Positions 1-9,133 of a stretch of 64,000 bases of DNA are shown here, in pieces; within the stretch, counting starts at the first letter, position 1; every line of letters starts with the position of its first letter. The notes under the pieces were generated by a model, which worked only from the letters and a program-made list of their open reading frames with translations, did not search any database and was not told where the DNA came from. The translations under genes were made by a program, and so were the position numbers. Origin of the DNA: Sphingopyxis sp. PAMC25046 (GTDB lineage: Bacteria; Pseudomonadota; Alphaproteobacteria; Sphingomonadales; Sphingomonadaceae); contig NZ_CP039250.1 of assembly GCF_004795895.1 (NCBI RefSeq), forward strand, positions 2,976,001 through 3,040,000. The letters run 5' to 3'.

Positions 1-37
1 AGACCTGCAGAAGAAACTCAGGCGCCGAATTACGTCC

Positions 38-90
38 GGCAGAATAATCAGATCAATCTGCCAAACTTGTATGATGTCTTATAGGGAGAG
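38..90 (+). promoter_or_regulatory. 5' regulatory region of the first TonB receptor
   Basis: The 95 bases before the receptor are AT-richer than the genes. An inverted repeat GGCAGA (38-43) / TCTGCC (57-62) with a 13-base spacer is visible. It is followed by CTTGTATGATG at 66-76, whose TTGTATGA part resembles a GntR/UxuR-type half-site, and by the ribosome-binding stretch AGGGAGAG at 83-90. A uronate-responsive GntR operator would fit the kduI gene downstream, but no clean second half-site is present, so this is a weak call. Confidence 0.3.
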
Positions 91-95
91 GTCCA

Positions 96-2855
96 TTGAA
101 GGTCAGTCTTCGCGCCTCCGTGGCGCTGATCGCATTCGTATCGGGTGCACCCATGGCAATTGCGCAAACCGCGCCAGCCGCCGATCCGGCCGCGGGTGAA
201 GGGCAGGACACGTCGGGCGACATCGTCGTCACCGGCATCCGCCAGAGCCTTTCGCGCGCCGCCGAGATCAAGCGCGAGTCGACCGCGGTGGTCGATTCGA
301 TCGTCGCCGAGGATATCGGCAAGCTTCCCGACCTCACCACCGCCTCGGCGCTCCAGCGCGTACCCGGCGTGCAGGTCGTCGTCGGCGGCAATAACGAGAT
401 TGTCGGCGCCCGCATTCGCGGCCTCGACGACATCGTCACCACGCTCAACGGGCGCGAGATTTTCACCGGCGTCGGCCGCGGCTTCTCGTTTCAGGATCTC
501 CCGGCCGAAGCCCTTGCGGGGGTCGATGTCTACAAGTCCAATTCGGCCGAACGGATCGAAGGCGGCGTCGCTGGCGGCGTCAATATGCGCCTGCGCCGCG
601 CGCTCGACTTCAAGGAGCTGACGATCGCGGGCAGCGCGCGCGCGACTTATCTGCAGGAAGCCGGTTCGAAGAACACGATCAATCCCGCGCTGAGCCTGCT
701 CGTCGCCAACCGCTGGGCCGCGGGTGAGGGCGAGATCGCGGCGATGGTCGGCATATCCTATCAGCGCAACAAATATGCCCGGCCGATCGCGTGGAACGAT
801 TGGACACGCGCCACGAGCGCGGGCCCCGCGGGCTCGCCGCAGAATTTGCACGCGCCCACCGGCTTCGCCGCCGCCATCGAATTCGGCAAATATGAGCGAC
901 CGCAGGCCAATTTCTCGCTCGAATGGGCGCCCGACAGCGACACGACAATCTACGCCGAGGGGCTGTTCGCGGGCTATCGCGGCGACGTCTTCCAGGCGCG
1001 CCCGACCTTCCGCGCCTTCACCGGCACCTCGCTCGAGGCGACCGCGGGCGACACCTGTGAGGATTTCGCCGTCGGCCCCGACGGCTATTATTCGGGGAAT
1101 GTGCGCAGCCCGGACAACCCGACGGGGACCGGCACGATCCGCGAACTGTGCAACGCCACAGGCTATACGGCGCGCAATATCGAATATTACACCGCGACCG
1201 TCGCGAACAAGTCGAGCACCGACATCTATGTGATCGCCACTGGCTTCAACAAGGAGATTGGCGCGCTCACCTGGAATACCGACATCTCCTATGAATCCTC
1301 GACCAACCGGAACGACAGCTTCCGCGTCGATATCGGCAAGCGCATCGACGAACTGGTCCTGGTCCGCGACGTCAACCATGAGGTCGAGGCGACGATGCCA
1401 GGCAATCCGATGAACGATCCCGAAGGCCTCGCCTTCGCCAACGGCATGAGCGAAAATATCAACCGCAGCCGAGGCACTTTGTGGGCCGTCATGAGCGACG
1501 CCAAATATGATTTCGACGGGATCCTCGACTATGTCCAGGCGGGCGTGCGCGTTGCGAAACGCAAGGCCGCGTTCGAGCAATATCTTGGCGGTCCGCCGGC
1601 CCCGGGCGGCTCGTTTGTGACGCCGCTCGACGGCGCGGGTCTTCCCGGCGATATTCTTTCGCAGGCCCCCGGCGTTCCGCAAATGAACGGCGGCGCCTCC
1701 TTCCTGCAGCTCGACCCCGACTATCTGGTTCAGGAATCGATCAAGCGACAGCTCAGGACGCTGTACGGCATCTCGCCCGACACGCCGGCGTTCGACCCGA
1801 CGCGCGACTATGATGCGCAGGAAAAAAGCTATGCCGGCTTCCTGCAGGCGGGTTACGACATCGCGCTGACCGATACGATTTCGATCGACGGCATGGTCGG
1901 CGCGCGCCTGACCCGCACCGATCGCAACATCGCGGGTTCGGGCCGCGTGACCGATCCCGCGACCGGCACATCGCGCGTCGAACTCGTCCGGCGCTCGACC
2001 AGCGACACCGACCTGCTGCCCAACGCCAGCGCGCGCATCCAGTTCGGCGGCGGCCTCCAGTCGCGCTTCAACTATTCGAAGACACTTTCGCGGCCCAGCT
2101 TCGGCCAGCTCAACCCGGGCCTCAGCTATGTTGTCTCTTACGTCAACACGATCCAGAATTCCGGATCGGGCGGCAACCCCGACCTGCGGCCGCAAAAAGC
2201 CGACAGCTTCGACGCATCGCTCGAATATTATTTCGGCCGCAGCAACTATGTTTCGGTCGTCGGCTTCTATCGCGACATCAAGGACCGGATCATCAACGGG
2301 ACCGAGGTCCGGACGATCGATGGTTTGCAATATGTGATCTCGACACCTCGCAATCTGGGTTCGGCCAAGATCAAGGGCGTCGAAGTCGGCGGCCAGCTGT
2401 TCCTCGACTTCCTTCCGGAAGGACTCGACGGCGCAGGCGTGATCGGAAACTTCACGGTCATAGACAGCGAGGTGACGACCCCCGGCGACCGGCTTCAGGG
2501 CCTGCCGCTGCTCGGCGTCTCCAAATACAATTACAATATCGGCCTGATTTACGAGAAATACGGCATTTCGGCGCGGATGATCTATACCTATCGCTCCCGA
2601 TATTTCGACGGCGACATTACCAACGGCCTCTCGCTCCGGCCGGTTTCGATTCCCGTGGGACTCAACGGCATTCGCGCCGCCGGACGGCTTGACTTCGGCC
2701 TGAACTACGACGTGGCGCCGGGCATCACGGTTAGCCTCGCCGGTACGAACATCACGGGCCAGAAGACGCGCAACTTCGAATCGCGTGAGGATTTCGTTCG
2801 CGAAGTGCGGAACGACGACACAACCTACTCGCTCGGCGTACGCTTCAACTTCTGA
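96..2855 (+). CDS. TonB-dependent outer-membrane receptor (uronate locus)
   Basis: A 919-residue TonB-dependent transporter, predicted to import oligosaccharides across the outer membrane. A signal peptide (about 1-24, ending AIAQ) is followed by the DIVVTG segment at about 42-47, a plug domain with EDIGKLPD and ALQRVPGVQV, and a long beta-barrel ending in phenylalanine (VRFNF). This is the layout of the Xanthomonas/Caulobacter carbohydrate receptor family. The start is a TTG at 96, chosen because AGGGAGAG lies immediately upstream and no ATG gives an intact signal peptide. The next genes, 38 bases or more downstream, are a secreted PHP-like protein and kduI, so the substrate is probably a uronic-acid oligosaccharide (inference). 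Confidence 0.9.
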   Translation: MKVSLRASVALIAFVSGAPMAIAQTAPAADPAAGEGQDTSGDIVVTGIRQSLSRAAEIKRESTAVVDSIVAEDIGKLPDLTTASALQRVPGVQVVVGGNNEIVGARIRGLDDIVTTLNGREIFTGVGRGFSFQDLPAEALAGVDVYKSNSAERIEGGVAGGVNMRLRRALDFKELTIAGSARATYLQEAGSKNTINPALSLLVANRWAAGEGEIAAMVGISYQRNKYARPIAWNDWTRATSAGPAGSPQNLHAPTGFAAAIEFGKYERPQANFSLEWAPDSDTTIYAEGLFAGYRGDVFQARPTFRAFTGTSLEATAGDTCEDFAVGPDGYYSGNVRSPDNPTGTGTIRELCNATGYTARNIEYYTATVANKSSTDIYVIATGFNKEIGALTWNTDISYESSTNRNDSFRVDIGKRIDELVLVRDVNHEVEATMPGNPMNDPEGLAFANGMSENINRSRGTLWAVMSDAKYDFDGILDYVQAGVRVAKRKAAFEQYLGGPPAPGGSFVTPLDGAGLPGDILSQAPGVPQMNGGASFLQLDPDYLVQESIKRQLRTLYGISPDTPAFDPTRDYDAQEKSYAGFLQAGYDIALTDTISIDGMVGARLTRTDRNIAGSGRVTDPATGTSRVELVRRSTSDTDLLPNASARIQFGGGLQSRFNYSKTLSRPSFGQLNPGLSYVVSYVNTIQNSGSGGNPDLRPQKADSFDASLEYYFGRSNYVSVVGFYRDIKDRIINGTEVRTIDGLQYVISTPRNLGSAKIKGVEVGGQLFLDFLPEGLDGAGVIGNFTVIDSEVTTPGDRLQGLPLLGVSKYNYNIGLIYEKYGISARMIYTYRSRYFDGDITNGLSLRPVSIPVGLNGIRAAGRLDFGLNYDVAPGITVSLAGTNITGQKTRNFESREDFVREVRNDDTTYSLGVRFNF

Positions 2856-2892
2856 GCCTGAACGTGAATGCCGGCATAAAAAGGAGGATGAC

Positions 2893-5049
2893 TTGAACAG
2901 AAAACGGATGTTCGCGGCGCTCGGGCTAGCGACGGCTTTGACCGCCGGCAGCTTTGCCCTCGCAGGTGCGGCGCAGGCGCAGACGGCGGCCACGATTCTC
3001 AACCAGCCCGGCAAGGCATTGCCCGGCGGCGTGCGCGCCACGCGGACGCAGGATTCGGTGACGATAGACTGGCCGTCGGCGCAGGATGAGCGAGCGCAGC
3101 TTGTCCTGTCGCTCGATCCGGGCAAACCGCTGATCGAAGCGGTCTCGATAGCCGGCAGGCCGGTGCTCGGCGGCCTCGATCCCGCCGGTGTCGTAACCGT
3201 CGGCACCCGCGACCTCAAGCAGGGCTGGACGATCTTTTTCGACAACCCCCGCAAGCGGCCGTTCGAAAGCTTCCCGCTCACCTTGTCGCGCAGCGACATC
3301 AGCGTCCGCGCGGAGGGCGGCAATACCAAGGTGATCGTCGGCGGCGCGGCGGCCGGCCCCTTCTCGGGCACCTACGAATTCACCATCTATCCGGGCTCAA
3401 GGCTCGTCCGCGCCGCGATGGTGATGTCGACCAAGCGCGAGGCCACCGCCTACACCTTCGATGCCGGTCTCGGCGTCGCTTCCTCGGCCGCCCTGCCGTG
3501 GCGCTCGATCGCCTTCACCGACACCAGCGATACGATGGTACGCAAGAAAGGCGATGCTTCGCGGGGGCCCGCGATCTCGCCCAAGGTGCGTGCGCGAATG
3601 ATCGTCGCGGAAGGACCGTCGGGCGGATCGTTGGGCATCGTCCCGCCGCCGCACCAATTCTACTACCCGCTCGACTATGCCAACAACGACAATTCGGCGT
3701 GGTACGGCAATGATTATCGCAACCTCGACGGCCGCACGAGTTTCGGCGTACGCCAGACTCTCGAAGGCGACCGGCGCTATGTGCCGTGGGTGAACGCGCC
3801 GCCCGGCACGATGCAGGACATGGGCGTGTTCCTGTTGCCCGACAGCGGAGATGCGGCCAGCGTCACCAAGGCTGCGCTCGCTTATACCCGCGGCGATCGC
3901 TTCAAGGCGCTCGACGGGCACCGCACCTTCACCAGCCACTATCATGTCGAGCACACCGAAGCCTATCTGAACACGCAGCGCTTCCAGCAATCGACGAGGG
4001 TGCCCGACGGGCTCGAGGCGCCCGAGTTCGTCAAACGCTTCAAGAACATGAACGTCGAGATCGTCCACCTGGCCGAGCTTCACTTGGGGCGCGAGGCGCT
4101 CGATCGCGCCGGCGACCGGCTGACCTTGCTCAAGACGATGCACGCGGAGACCGCGCGGCTGTCGGACGACAAGCTGCTGTTGCTCCCGGGCGAGGAACCC
4201 AACGTCCATCTCGGCGGGCACTGGATCAGCTTCTTCCCCAAGCCGGTCTATTGGACGCTCGACCGCAAGGAAGGGCAGCCCTTCGTCGAAAGTGATCCCG
4301 AATTGGGCAAGGTCTATCATGTCGGCTCGCAGGCGGATGTCCTGAAGCTGATGCAGGACGAGAAGGGCCTGATGTGGACCGCGCACCCGCGGATCAAGGG
4401 CTCGCTGGGCTTCCCCGACAAGCACAAGGACACACCCTTCTTCAAGAGCGACCGCTTCCTCGGCGGCGCGTGGAAGAATATGCCGGTGGACTATTCGCAG
4501 CCGCGCCTCGGCTGGCGCGTGCTCGATACACTCGACGACATGAACAATTGGGCGACGAAACCGTCCGAGCGCAAGTTCACCCCCGGCGAGGTCGACGTGT
4601 TCCAGCTCTCCGAAGAGAGCGAGCTCTATGCGCATATGAATATCAACTACCTGCGGCTCGACGGGCCGTTGCCGCGCTATTCCGATGGCTGGCAGAGCGT
4701 GCTCGACGCGCTGCGCGGGGGGCACTTCTTCACCACCACCGGCGAGGTACTGATCCCCGAATTCACGATCGACGGCGCGAAGAGCGGCGGGGAAGCCGCC
4801 TTTGGGCGGAATACGACGGTGCGTGCGAAGATCGAATGGACCTTCCCGCCCGCCTTCGCCGAGATCGTCAGCGGCGACGGCAGCAAGGTCTATCGTGAGC
4901 GCATCGACCTCACCGGCGCCGCCCCTTTCGGAAGCCGCACGATCGAGAAGCGCCTCGATCTCAGCGGCCGCAAATGGGCGCGCATCGAAGTGTGGGACGT
5001 CGCGACGAACGGCGCGTTCACGCCGCCGGTCTTCCGGAAAACGAAATAG
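2893..5049 (+). CDS. Secreted PHP/CehA-like metallohydrolase domain protein
   Basis: A 718-residue predicted periplasmic protein with a signal peptide (about 1-29, ending AQAQ). The start is TTG at 2893, with AAGGAGG at 2881-2887. The C-terminal half has metal-ligand-like clusters in the order expected for a PHP-type metal-dependent hydrolase of the CehA/McbA group: SHYHVEH (348-354), HLAELH (392-397), PGEEPN, and WTAHPR with His 498. The N-terminal half looks like a beta-rich module without recognisable motifs. It follows the TonB receptor by 37 bases and precedes kduI, so it probably acts on an imported uronate glycan or a substituent of it. The reaction cannot be named; a phosphoesterase-like or C-O bond hydrolysis would fit the fold. 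Family assignment is moderate, function low. Confidence 0.6.
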   Translation: MNRKRMFAALGLATALTAGSFALAGAAQAQTAATILNQPGKALPGGVRATRTQDSVTIDWPSAQDERAQLVLSLDPGKPLIEAVSIAGRPVLGGLDPAGVVTVGTRDLKQGWTIFFDNPRKRPFESFPLTLSRSDISVRAEGGNTKVIVGGAAAGPFSGTYEFTIYPGSRLVRAAMVMSTKREATAYTFDAGLGVASSAALPWRSIAFTDTSDTMVRKKGDASRGPAISPKVRARMIVAEGPSGGSLGIVPPPHQFYYPLDYANNDNSAWYGNDYRNLDGRTSFGVRQTLEGDRRYVPWVNAPPGTMQDMGVFLLPDSGDAASVTKAALAYTRGDRFKALDGHRTFTSHYHVEHTEAYLNTQRFQQSTRVPDGLEAPEFVKRFKNMNVEIVHLAELHLGREALDRAGDRLTLLKTMHAETARLSDDKLLLLPGEEPNVHLGGHWISFFPKPVYWTLDRKEGQPFVESDPELGKVYHVGSQADVLKLMQDEKGLMWTAHPRIKGSLGFPDKHKDTPFFKSDRFLGGAWKNMPVDYSQPRLGWRVLDTLDDMNNWATKPSERKFTPGEVDVFQLSEESELYAHMNINYLRLDGPLPRYSDGWQSVLDALRGGHFFTTTGEVLIPEFTIDGAKSGGEAAFGRNTTVRAKIEWTFPPAFAEIVSGDGSKVYRERIDLTGAAPFGSRTIEKRLDLSGRKWARIEVWDVATNGAFTPPVFRKTK

Positions 5050-5063
5050 CCCTCCCCCCTGCC

Positions 5064-5102
5064 CGTGCAGTCGTCAGCGCTTCGCGCTCTGGCGACTGCA
5101 CG
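5064..5102 (+). terminator. Intergenic hairpin between PHP-like gene and kduI
   Basis: A perfect 10-bp inverted repeat CGTGCAGTCG (5064-5073) / CGACTGCACG (5093-5102) encloses a second stem AGCGC/GCGCT. It is followed at once by CGGCCCTTTTG, a short T-run. A second stem CCGGGC (5121-5126) / GCCCGG (5140-5145) precedes CCCTTCTTT. This looks like a leaky intrinsic terminator or mRNA-processing structure that would set kduI expression below that of the upstream genes. Confidence 0.5.
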
Positions 5103-5163
5103 CGGCCCTTTTGAATCGGACCGGGCTCCCGGTGCGCCGGCCCGGCCCTTCTTTGGAGCAGTC

Positions 5164-6006
5164 ATGTTCGATCGAACCTATTACGCCACTCATCCGGACA
5201 TGATGGCGTGCGTGTCCAATGACGAACTGCGCGATCGCTATCTCATTCAAAATTTGTTCCGCCCAAACCGGTGCGTGCTCAACTATACGCATGCCGACCG
5301 GCTGGTGATCGGCGGCGTGCTGGTCGAGAGCGGGAGCGTCAAGCTACCCGATCAATCGGAGCCCCCTTCGGCAGCCGGCCACCCGTTCCTCGAGCGACGC
5401 GAACTCGGTATCGTCAATGTTGGCCGGATCGATGGAACCGTGACCGTCGACGGCGAGCTGTTCGTGCTCGGCGCGAAGGATAGCCTGTATGTCACGATGG
5501 GCGCGAAGAACGTCAGCTTCTCCGGCGACGGCGCCCGCTTCTATCTCGCCTCCTCCCCCGCGCATCGTGCCTTCGATACACGCAAACTGCCGCTCGCCGA
5601 CGCCAAGATGCTCGAGCGCGGCAGCTTGGCGACCGCCAACGACCGGACGATCCACCAGCTCGTCATCCCCGGCGTGTGCGATAGCGCGCAGCTGGCGATG
5701 GGTCTTACGATCCTCAAGCCGGGAAGCGTGTGGAACACGATGCCGCCGCATGTGCACGAACGCCGGAGCGAGATCTATTTCTACTTCGATCTCGACGATC
5801 CCGAACAGGGCCGCGTGATGCACTTCATGGGGCAAGGCGACGCCACGCGTCATATCGTAATGACGGATGGCGAGGCCGTGATCTCTCCGCCCTGGTCGAT
5901 CCACATGGGCGTGGGGACCAGTGCCTACGCGTTCATCTGGGTCATGGCGGGTGAGAACCAGGACTATGACGACATGAACATCCTCGACATCTGCCAACTT
6001 CAGTAG
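5164..6006 (+). CDS. kduI: 5-keto-4-deoxyuronate isomerase KduI
   Basis: Isomerises 5-keto-4-deoxyuronate (4-deoxy-L-threo-5-hexosulose uronate) to 3-deoxy-D-glycero-2,5-hexodiulosonate (EC 5.3.1.17), a cytosolic step in catabolism of unsaturated uronates from pectin or similar polyuronides. The 280-residue length matches the family. The cupin metal site is complete: His196, His198 and Glu203 in [10 protein letters not shown], and His247 in PPWSIHMG. The C-terminal [15 protein letters not shown] also matches KduI. The start is the ATG at 5164 with GGAG at 5153-5156; the longer reading frame upstream runs through the intergenic hairpin and is not used. It closes the uronate locus at the left edge. 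Confidence 0.95.
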   Translation: MFDRTYYATHPDMMACVSNDELRDRYLIQNLFRPNRCVLNYTHADRLVIGGVLVESGSVKLPDQSEPPSAAGHPFLERRELGIVNVGRIDGTVTVDGELFVLGAKDSLYVTMGAKNVSFSGDGARFYLASSPAHRAFDTRKLPLADAKMLERGSLATANDRTIHQLVIPGVCDSAQLAMGLTILKPGSVWNTMPPHVHERRSEIYFYFDLDDPEQGRVMHFMGQGDATRHIVMTDGEAVISPPWSIHMGVGTSAYAFIWVMAGENQDYDDMNILDICQLQ

Positions 6007-6015
6007 GGGCGGCAT

Positions 6016-6034
6016 TCGCCGACCGTTCCGGCGA
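6016..6034. terminator. Small hairpin between convergent kduI and GH97 genes
   Basis: TCGCCG (6016-6021) and CGGCGA (6029-6034) form a 6-bp stem with a 7-base loop in the 30-base gap between two convergent stop codons. There is no T-run on either strand. The position suggests a bidirectional terminator, but the structure is modest. Confidence 0.3.
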
Positions 6035-6036
6035 CC

Positions 6037-8070
6037 CTAATCGACGCGGCGGAACCGGATGGCCGTGCCGCCGCCCGGCGCGAGGCGCAATGTCAGCGTG
6101 TCGGCGCTGGTGACCATGCGCTTTTCGATCGTCAGCGCGCCCGGGTTGCTGCGATAATCGGCGCCGGGGCCGTCGGCGTAGATTTGCGCCTCGTACCGCG
6201 CGCCCGGCGCGAGGAAGGCCAGCGGCTGCCGCAATTCGCGCGCCTCTTCGTCGCCGATCGCGCCCAGATACCAATCGGTTTTGCCGCGCTGCTGCCGCGC
6301 GACGACGACATAGTCGCCGATCGCGCCCTGCAGCGTCCTCGACTGTTCCCAATCGGCGGGGACGTCGCGGATGAACCGGAAGGCGTCGGGGCGCGCCTCG
6401 TAATTTTCGGGGAGGTCGGCGGCCATCTGGATCGGCGAATAGATGACGACATATTCGGCGAGCTGGGTCGCAAGCGTCGATTGCACGCGCCGCGTCAGAT
6501 CGATGCCGCCGCGCGCGATGTCGAAGATACCCGGAGTATAATCCATCGGCCCGCCGAGCATCCGCGTGAAGGGCAGGATCGTCATATGCTCGGGCGGATT
6601 GGTCGGATTGCCCCAAGCGTTGAACTCCTGCCCGCGCGCGCCCTCGCGGCTCACCCAATTGGGCCAGGTGCGGCGCAGCCCGGTATCCTTCACCGGCTCG
6701 TGCGTGTTGATCGCGATGCGACGCTCTGCCGCGCGCTTCACGACGTCGAGATGGTGGCGCACCATATATTGGCCGGCGAACCATTGCATCCCGCCGTCGC
6801 CGTCGACGATCGTCCCACTGTGGCGGACATAGCCGGTCTTGATCAACGACACGCCATGGTCGGCATAGAGTTTGAGCGCAGCGCCCAGCTGCCGCGCATA
6901 ATTTTCGACCCCGCCGCCCGTTTCGTGATGGCCGATCAGCTTGACGCCCTTCGCCTTGCCGTAGCGGGTGATCTCGGCAAGGTCGAAATCGGGATAGGCG
7001 CGGGTGAAGCTGAATTTGTCGCCATTGGCGATCCAGTCGCCGTCCCAACCCTTATTCCACCCTTCGACCAGCACGCCGTCGAAGCCGTATTGGGCGGCGA
7101 AGTCGATGTATCGCTTCACATTCGGGGTGTTCGCGCCGTGCTTCGGCCCGCTGCCCCAGGTCGACTTCTCGAGATGCATTTCCCACCAGATGCCGACATA
7201 TTTGCCCGGCTTGAACCATTGGCCGATGGTCGGAACCTGGCTCGGCTCGTTGAGGTTAAGCGTGATCCGGCTGTCGACGAGCGCACCGGGCGTTTCGCCG
7301 ACGAGCACCGTGCGCCACGGCGTTGTGAACGGTCCCGTCTTTTTCTCGAGCACGCCATCGGGCCAGGGCATCAGCCACGCATCATAGGTGCCCGCGCCGT
7401 CGCCCCGAAGCAGCATCGAGGGAAAGTCGACGAGCGCGGCCTCGTGAAAGCTGAGATAGAGGCCGTTGTCACCCTTCAGCGTCAGCGGGGTTTCGGCCAG
7501 CGTGACGCGCCGAGCGTCGGTCTGTTTATAGAGATATTCGTCGCGTTCCTGTCCCAGCCCTTCGTACCACCAGGCCTGATAGGCGCCGACGGTGCGGAAC
7601 TGGCTGTGGTCGGCGACCACCGACACCGCCTGCCCGGCAGGGATCGCGCCATAATCATAACGGAAGCCGAAGCCGTCGTCGAAGAGGCGGAAGGTCACGC
7701 CGACCGCCCGGTTGAGCGGCGTGTCGCCCGCGAGCGTCACCGACAGCTGATTGTGACGGTCGCGGATCAGCCTTTGCTCGCCCCACGGCTGTTCCCATGT
7801 CGTATCGACCGCGCTTCGCCTGGCGGCGCCGAGGCCCGCGAAGCGCGGATCGGCCTCGCCCGCGAAGCGCAGCCCGAGCCGCGACGGCGCGATGACCGTC
7901 ACGTCGCCGCGCGTCACCCGATAAAGCGCCTCGCCATTTTCGACCGAAACGCACAGCTCGAGTATCTTGCCAGGGGACTGCGCACATTCGCGCGCCGCGG
8001 CGGGCGAAGCCATCGCGAGCATCGAGAGGCCGAACATGGGAAGCGTCTTCAGGATCATATTGTCTCTCAT
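6037..8070 (-). CDS. GH97 family alpha-glucosidase, probably inverting
   Basis: A 677-residue periplasmic glycoside hydrolase of family GH97. The signal peptide is about residues 1-26 (ending SPAAA). Family landmarks in order: WEQPWGEQRLIRDRHNQL in the N-terminal beta-domain, GIWWEMHLEKSTWG at the barrel start, YGFDGVLVEGWNKGWDGDW, INTHEPVKDTGLRRTWPNW, and PFTRMLGGPMDYTPG. The glutamate in the THEP motif matches the calcium-dependent inverting SusB-type alpha-glucosidases rather than the retaining alpha-galactosidase branch with Asp (family knowledge). The ATG at 8070 lies 16 bases after the cupin stop; an internal ATG at 8058 has a better purine-rich leader (GAGAGA). It is the last gene of a receptor-led operon and implies an alpha-glucan or alpha-glucoside substrate. 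Confidence 0.9.
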   Translation of the reverse strand: MRDNMILKTLPMFGLSMLAMASPAAARECAQSPGKILELCVSVENGEALYRVTRGDVTVIAPSRLGLRFAGEADPRFAGLGAARRSAVDTTWEQPWGEQRLIRDRHNQLSVTLAGDTPLNRAVGVTFRLFDDGFGFRYDYGAIPAGQAVSVVADHSQFRTVGAYQAWWYEGLGQERDEYLYKQTDARRVTLAETPLTLKGDNGLYLSFHEAALVDFPSMLLRGDGAGTYDAWLMPWPDGVLEKKTGPFTTPWRTVLVGETPGALVDSRITLNLNEPSQVPTIGQWFKPGKYVGIWWEMHLEKSTWGSGPKHGANTPNVKRYIDFAAQYGFDGVLVEGWNKGWDGDWIANGDKFSFTRAYPDFDLAEITRYGKAKGVKLIGHHETGGGVENYARQLGAALKLYADHGVSLIKTGYVRHSGTIVDGDGGMQWFAGQYMVRHHLDVVKRAAERRIAINTHEPVKDTGLRRTWPNWVSREGARGQEFNAWGNPTNPPEHMTILPFTRMLGGPMDYTPGIFDIARGGIDLTRRVQSTLATQLAEYVVIYSPIQMAADLPENYEARPDAFRFIRDVPADWEQSRTLQGAIGDYVVVARQQRGKTDWYLGAIGDEEARELRQPLAFLAPGARYEAQIYADGPGADYRSNPGALTIEKRMVTSADTLTLRLAPGGGTAIRFRRVD

Positions 8071-8086
8071 GCTGGGGGGAAGGTCG

Positions 8087-9133
8087 TTATGTCCGGAAAG
8101 CGGCGGTCAGCTGCCGCCGAAACGCCACGCGCGCGTCGGGGCGCATCGCGCCGAGCGCCCCGCGGAGCGCCTCCGGGATATGCGCCGCCGACAGTTCGGG
8201 ATCCCCGAACACATGGGTGTCGAACATCGCCCGCCAGTAAGCGCGTTCGCCCGGCGGCAGGTCCCGAAGCGCGAGCAGCGCCGCGAGGAAGACATTGTTC
8301 GGCTTTTCAACGCCAATTGCCGCATCGCCCCACCAATAATTGACCATCGCATTATAGGGGTCGAGCGAGGCGACATGGTGCCACCAGTAGCGGGGGATGA
8401 AGATCGCATCGCCGGGATCGAGCATCGCGACGCGCGCGGCGGCGAGCGCCTCGCGAAACCGCGGGAAACGATCGAAATCGGGGTCTTCCGGGTCGACGAG
8501 CGACAGCGGCGGCGGATTATCGAGCGGCCCGATATAAAGGTTCGCGACCTGATCGGGCGGGAACAGGAGGAAGCGCCGCCGCCCCGCTATTACGCAGGCG
8601 AGATTATGATCGCGGTCGTTGTGCGTCTGGGTCTTCACCGCGCCGCCGAGCCACAGTTTGGGACCGACATCGGCGGGCAGCAGCGGCATCGGGTTCTGGC
8701 GGACGAAATCGGGCAGCGCGTCGGCTAGCGGCAGCATCTGGATGGCGAGCGTCGGGACATCACCACGTCCGATCAATCCTTCGATCCGCGCCAGCGTATC
8801 TCGCAGCGGCGCCTGCCGCTTGGTGAAGGTGAATTCGCGCAGGTCGGTGCGATAGGCGAAGCGGCCGCGCGCCCGCGCGGGCGCCTCCATCACCGGCACG
8901 GGCAACCCGCGGTCCATGCCTGCCAGATAGGTGTTGAGGCGGCCGGGCGAATGGCGCCCGGCCGCCAGCGCGACCCAGTCGTCGAACAACCCCTTGACGA
9001 CGGCAGGCGTTTCGGACGCGACGAGCGCGGCGAAGTCGGTGGGCGCGGACGCCCCGCGCGCCCCGATGCGCGGCAAAGGGTCGAGCGGCGAGCGCGGCGC
9101 CATAGAGCGATCGAGGCGCGCAGGTTCAACCAT
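8087..9133 (-). CDS. JmjC-like cupin protein (cupin_8 type)
   Basis: A 348-residue protein resembling Fe(II)/2-oxoglutarate-dependent JmjC-type cupins. The metal triad is visible as HND in KTQTHNDRDHN and the distal His in PRYWWHHV. GRRRFLLFPPDQ and DPGDAIFIP are typical of the cupin_8/FIH-like group. The ATG at 9133 overlaps the upstream halogenase-like stop by 8 bases, implying translational coupling; an ATG at 9103 is possible. There is no signal peptide, so it is probably cytosolic. Cupin-like genes commonly sit beside TonB receptors and halogenase-like genes in sphingomonads, Caulobacter and Xanthomonas. Substrate unknown; hydroxylation of a protein or small molecule is inference. Confidence 0.75.
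   Translation of the reverse strand: MVEPARLDRSMAPRSPLDPLPRIGARGASAPTDFAALVASETPAVVKGLFDDWVALAAGRHSPGRLNTYLAGMDRGLPVPVMEAPARARGRFAYRTDLREFTFTKRQAPLRDTLARIEGLIGRGDVPTLAIQMLPLADALPDFVRQNPMPLLPADVGPKLWLGGAVKTQTHNDRDHNLACVIAGRRRFLLFPPDQVANLYIGPLDNPPPLSLVDPEDPDFDRFPRFREALAAARVAMLDPGDAIFIPRYWWHHVASLDPYNAMVNYWWGDAAIGVEKPNNVFLAALLALRDLPPGERAYWRAMFDTHVFGDPELSAAHIPEALRGALGAMRPDARVAFRRQLTAAFRT

Noticed and set aside
48..3371. A 1107-codon minus-strand open frame opposite the first TonB receptor
   Set aside because: It is the antisense shadow of a GC-rich coding strand: no signal peptide, no domain, Arg/Ala-rich throughout, and it runs through two well-supported plus-strand genes.
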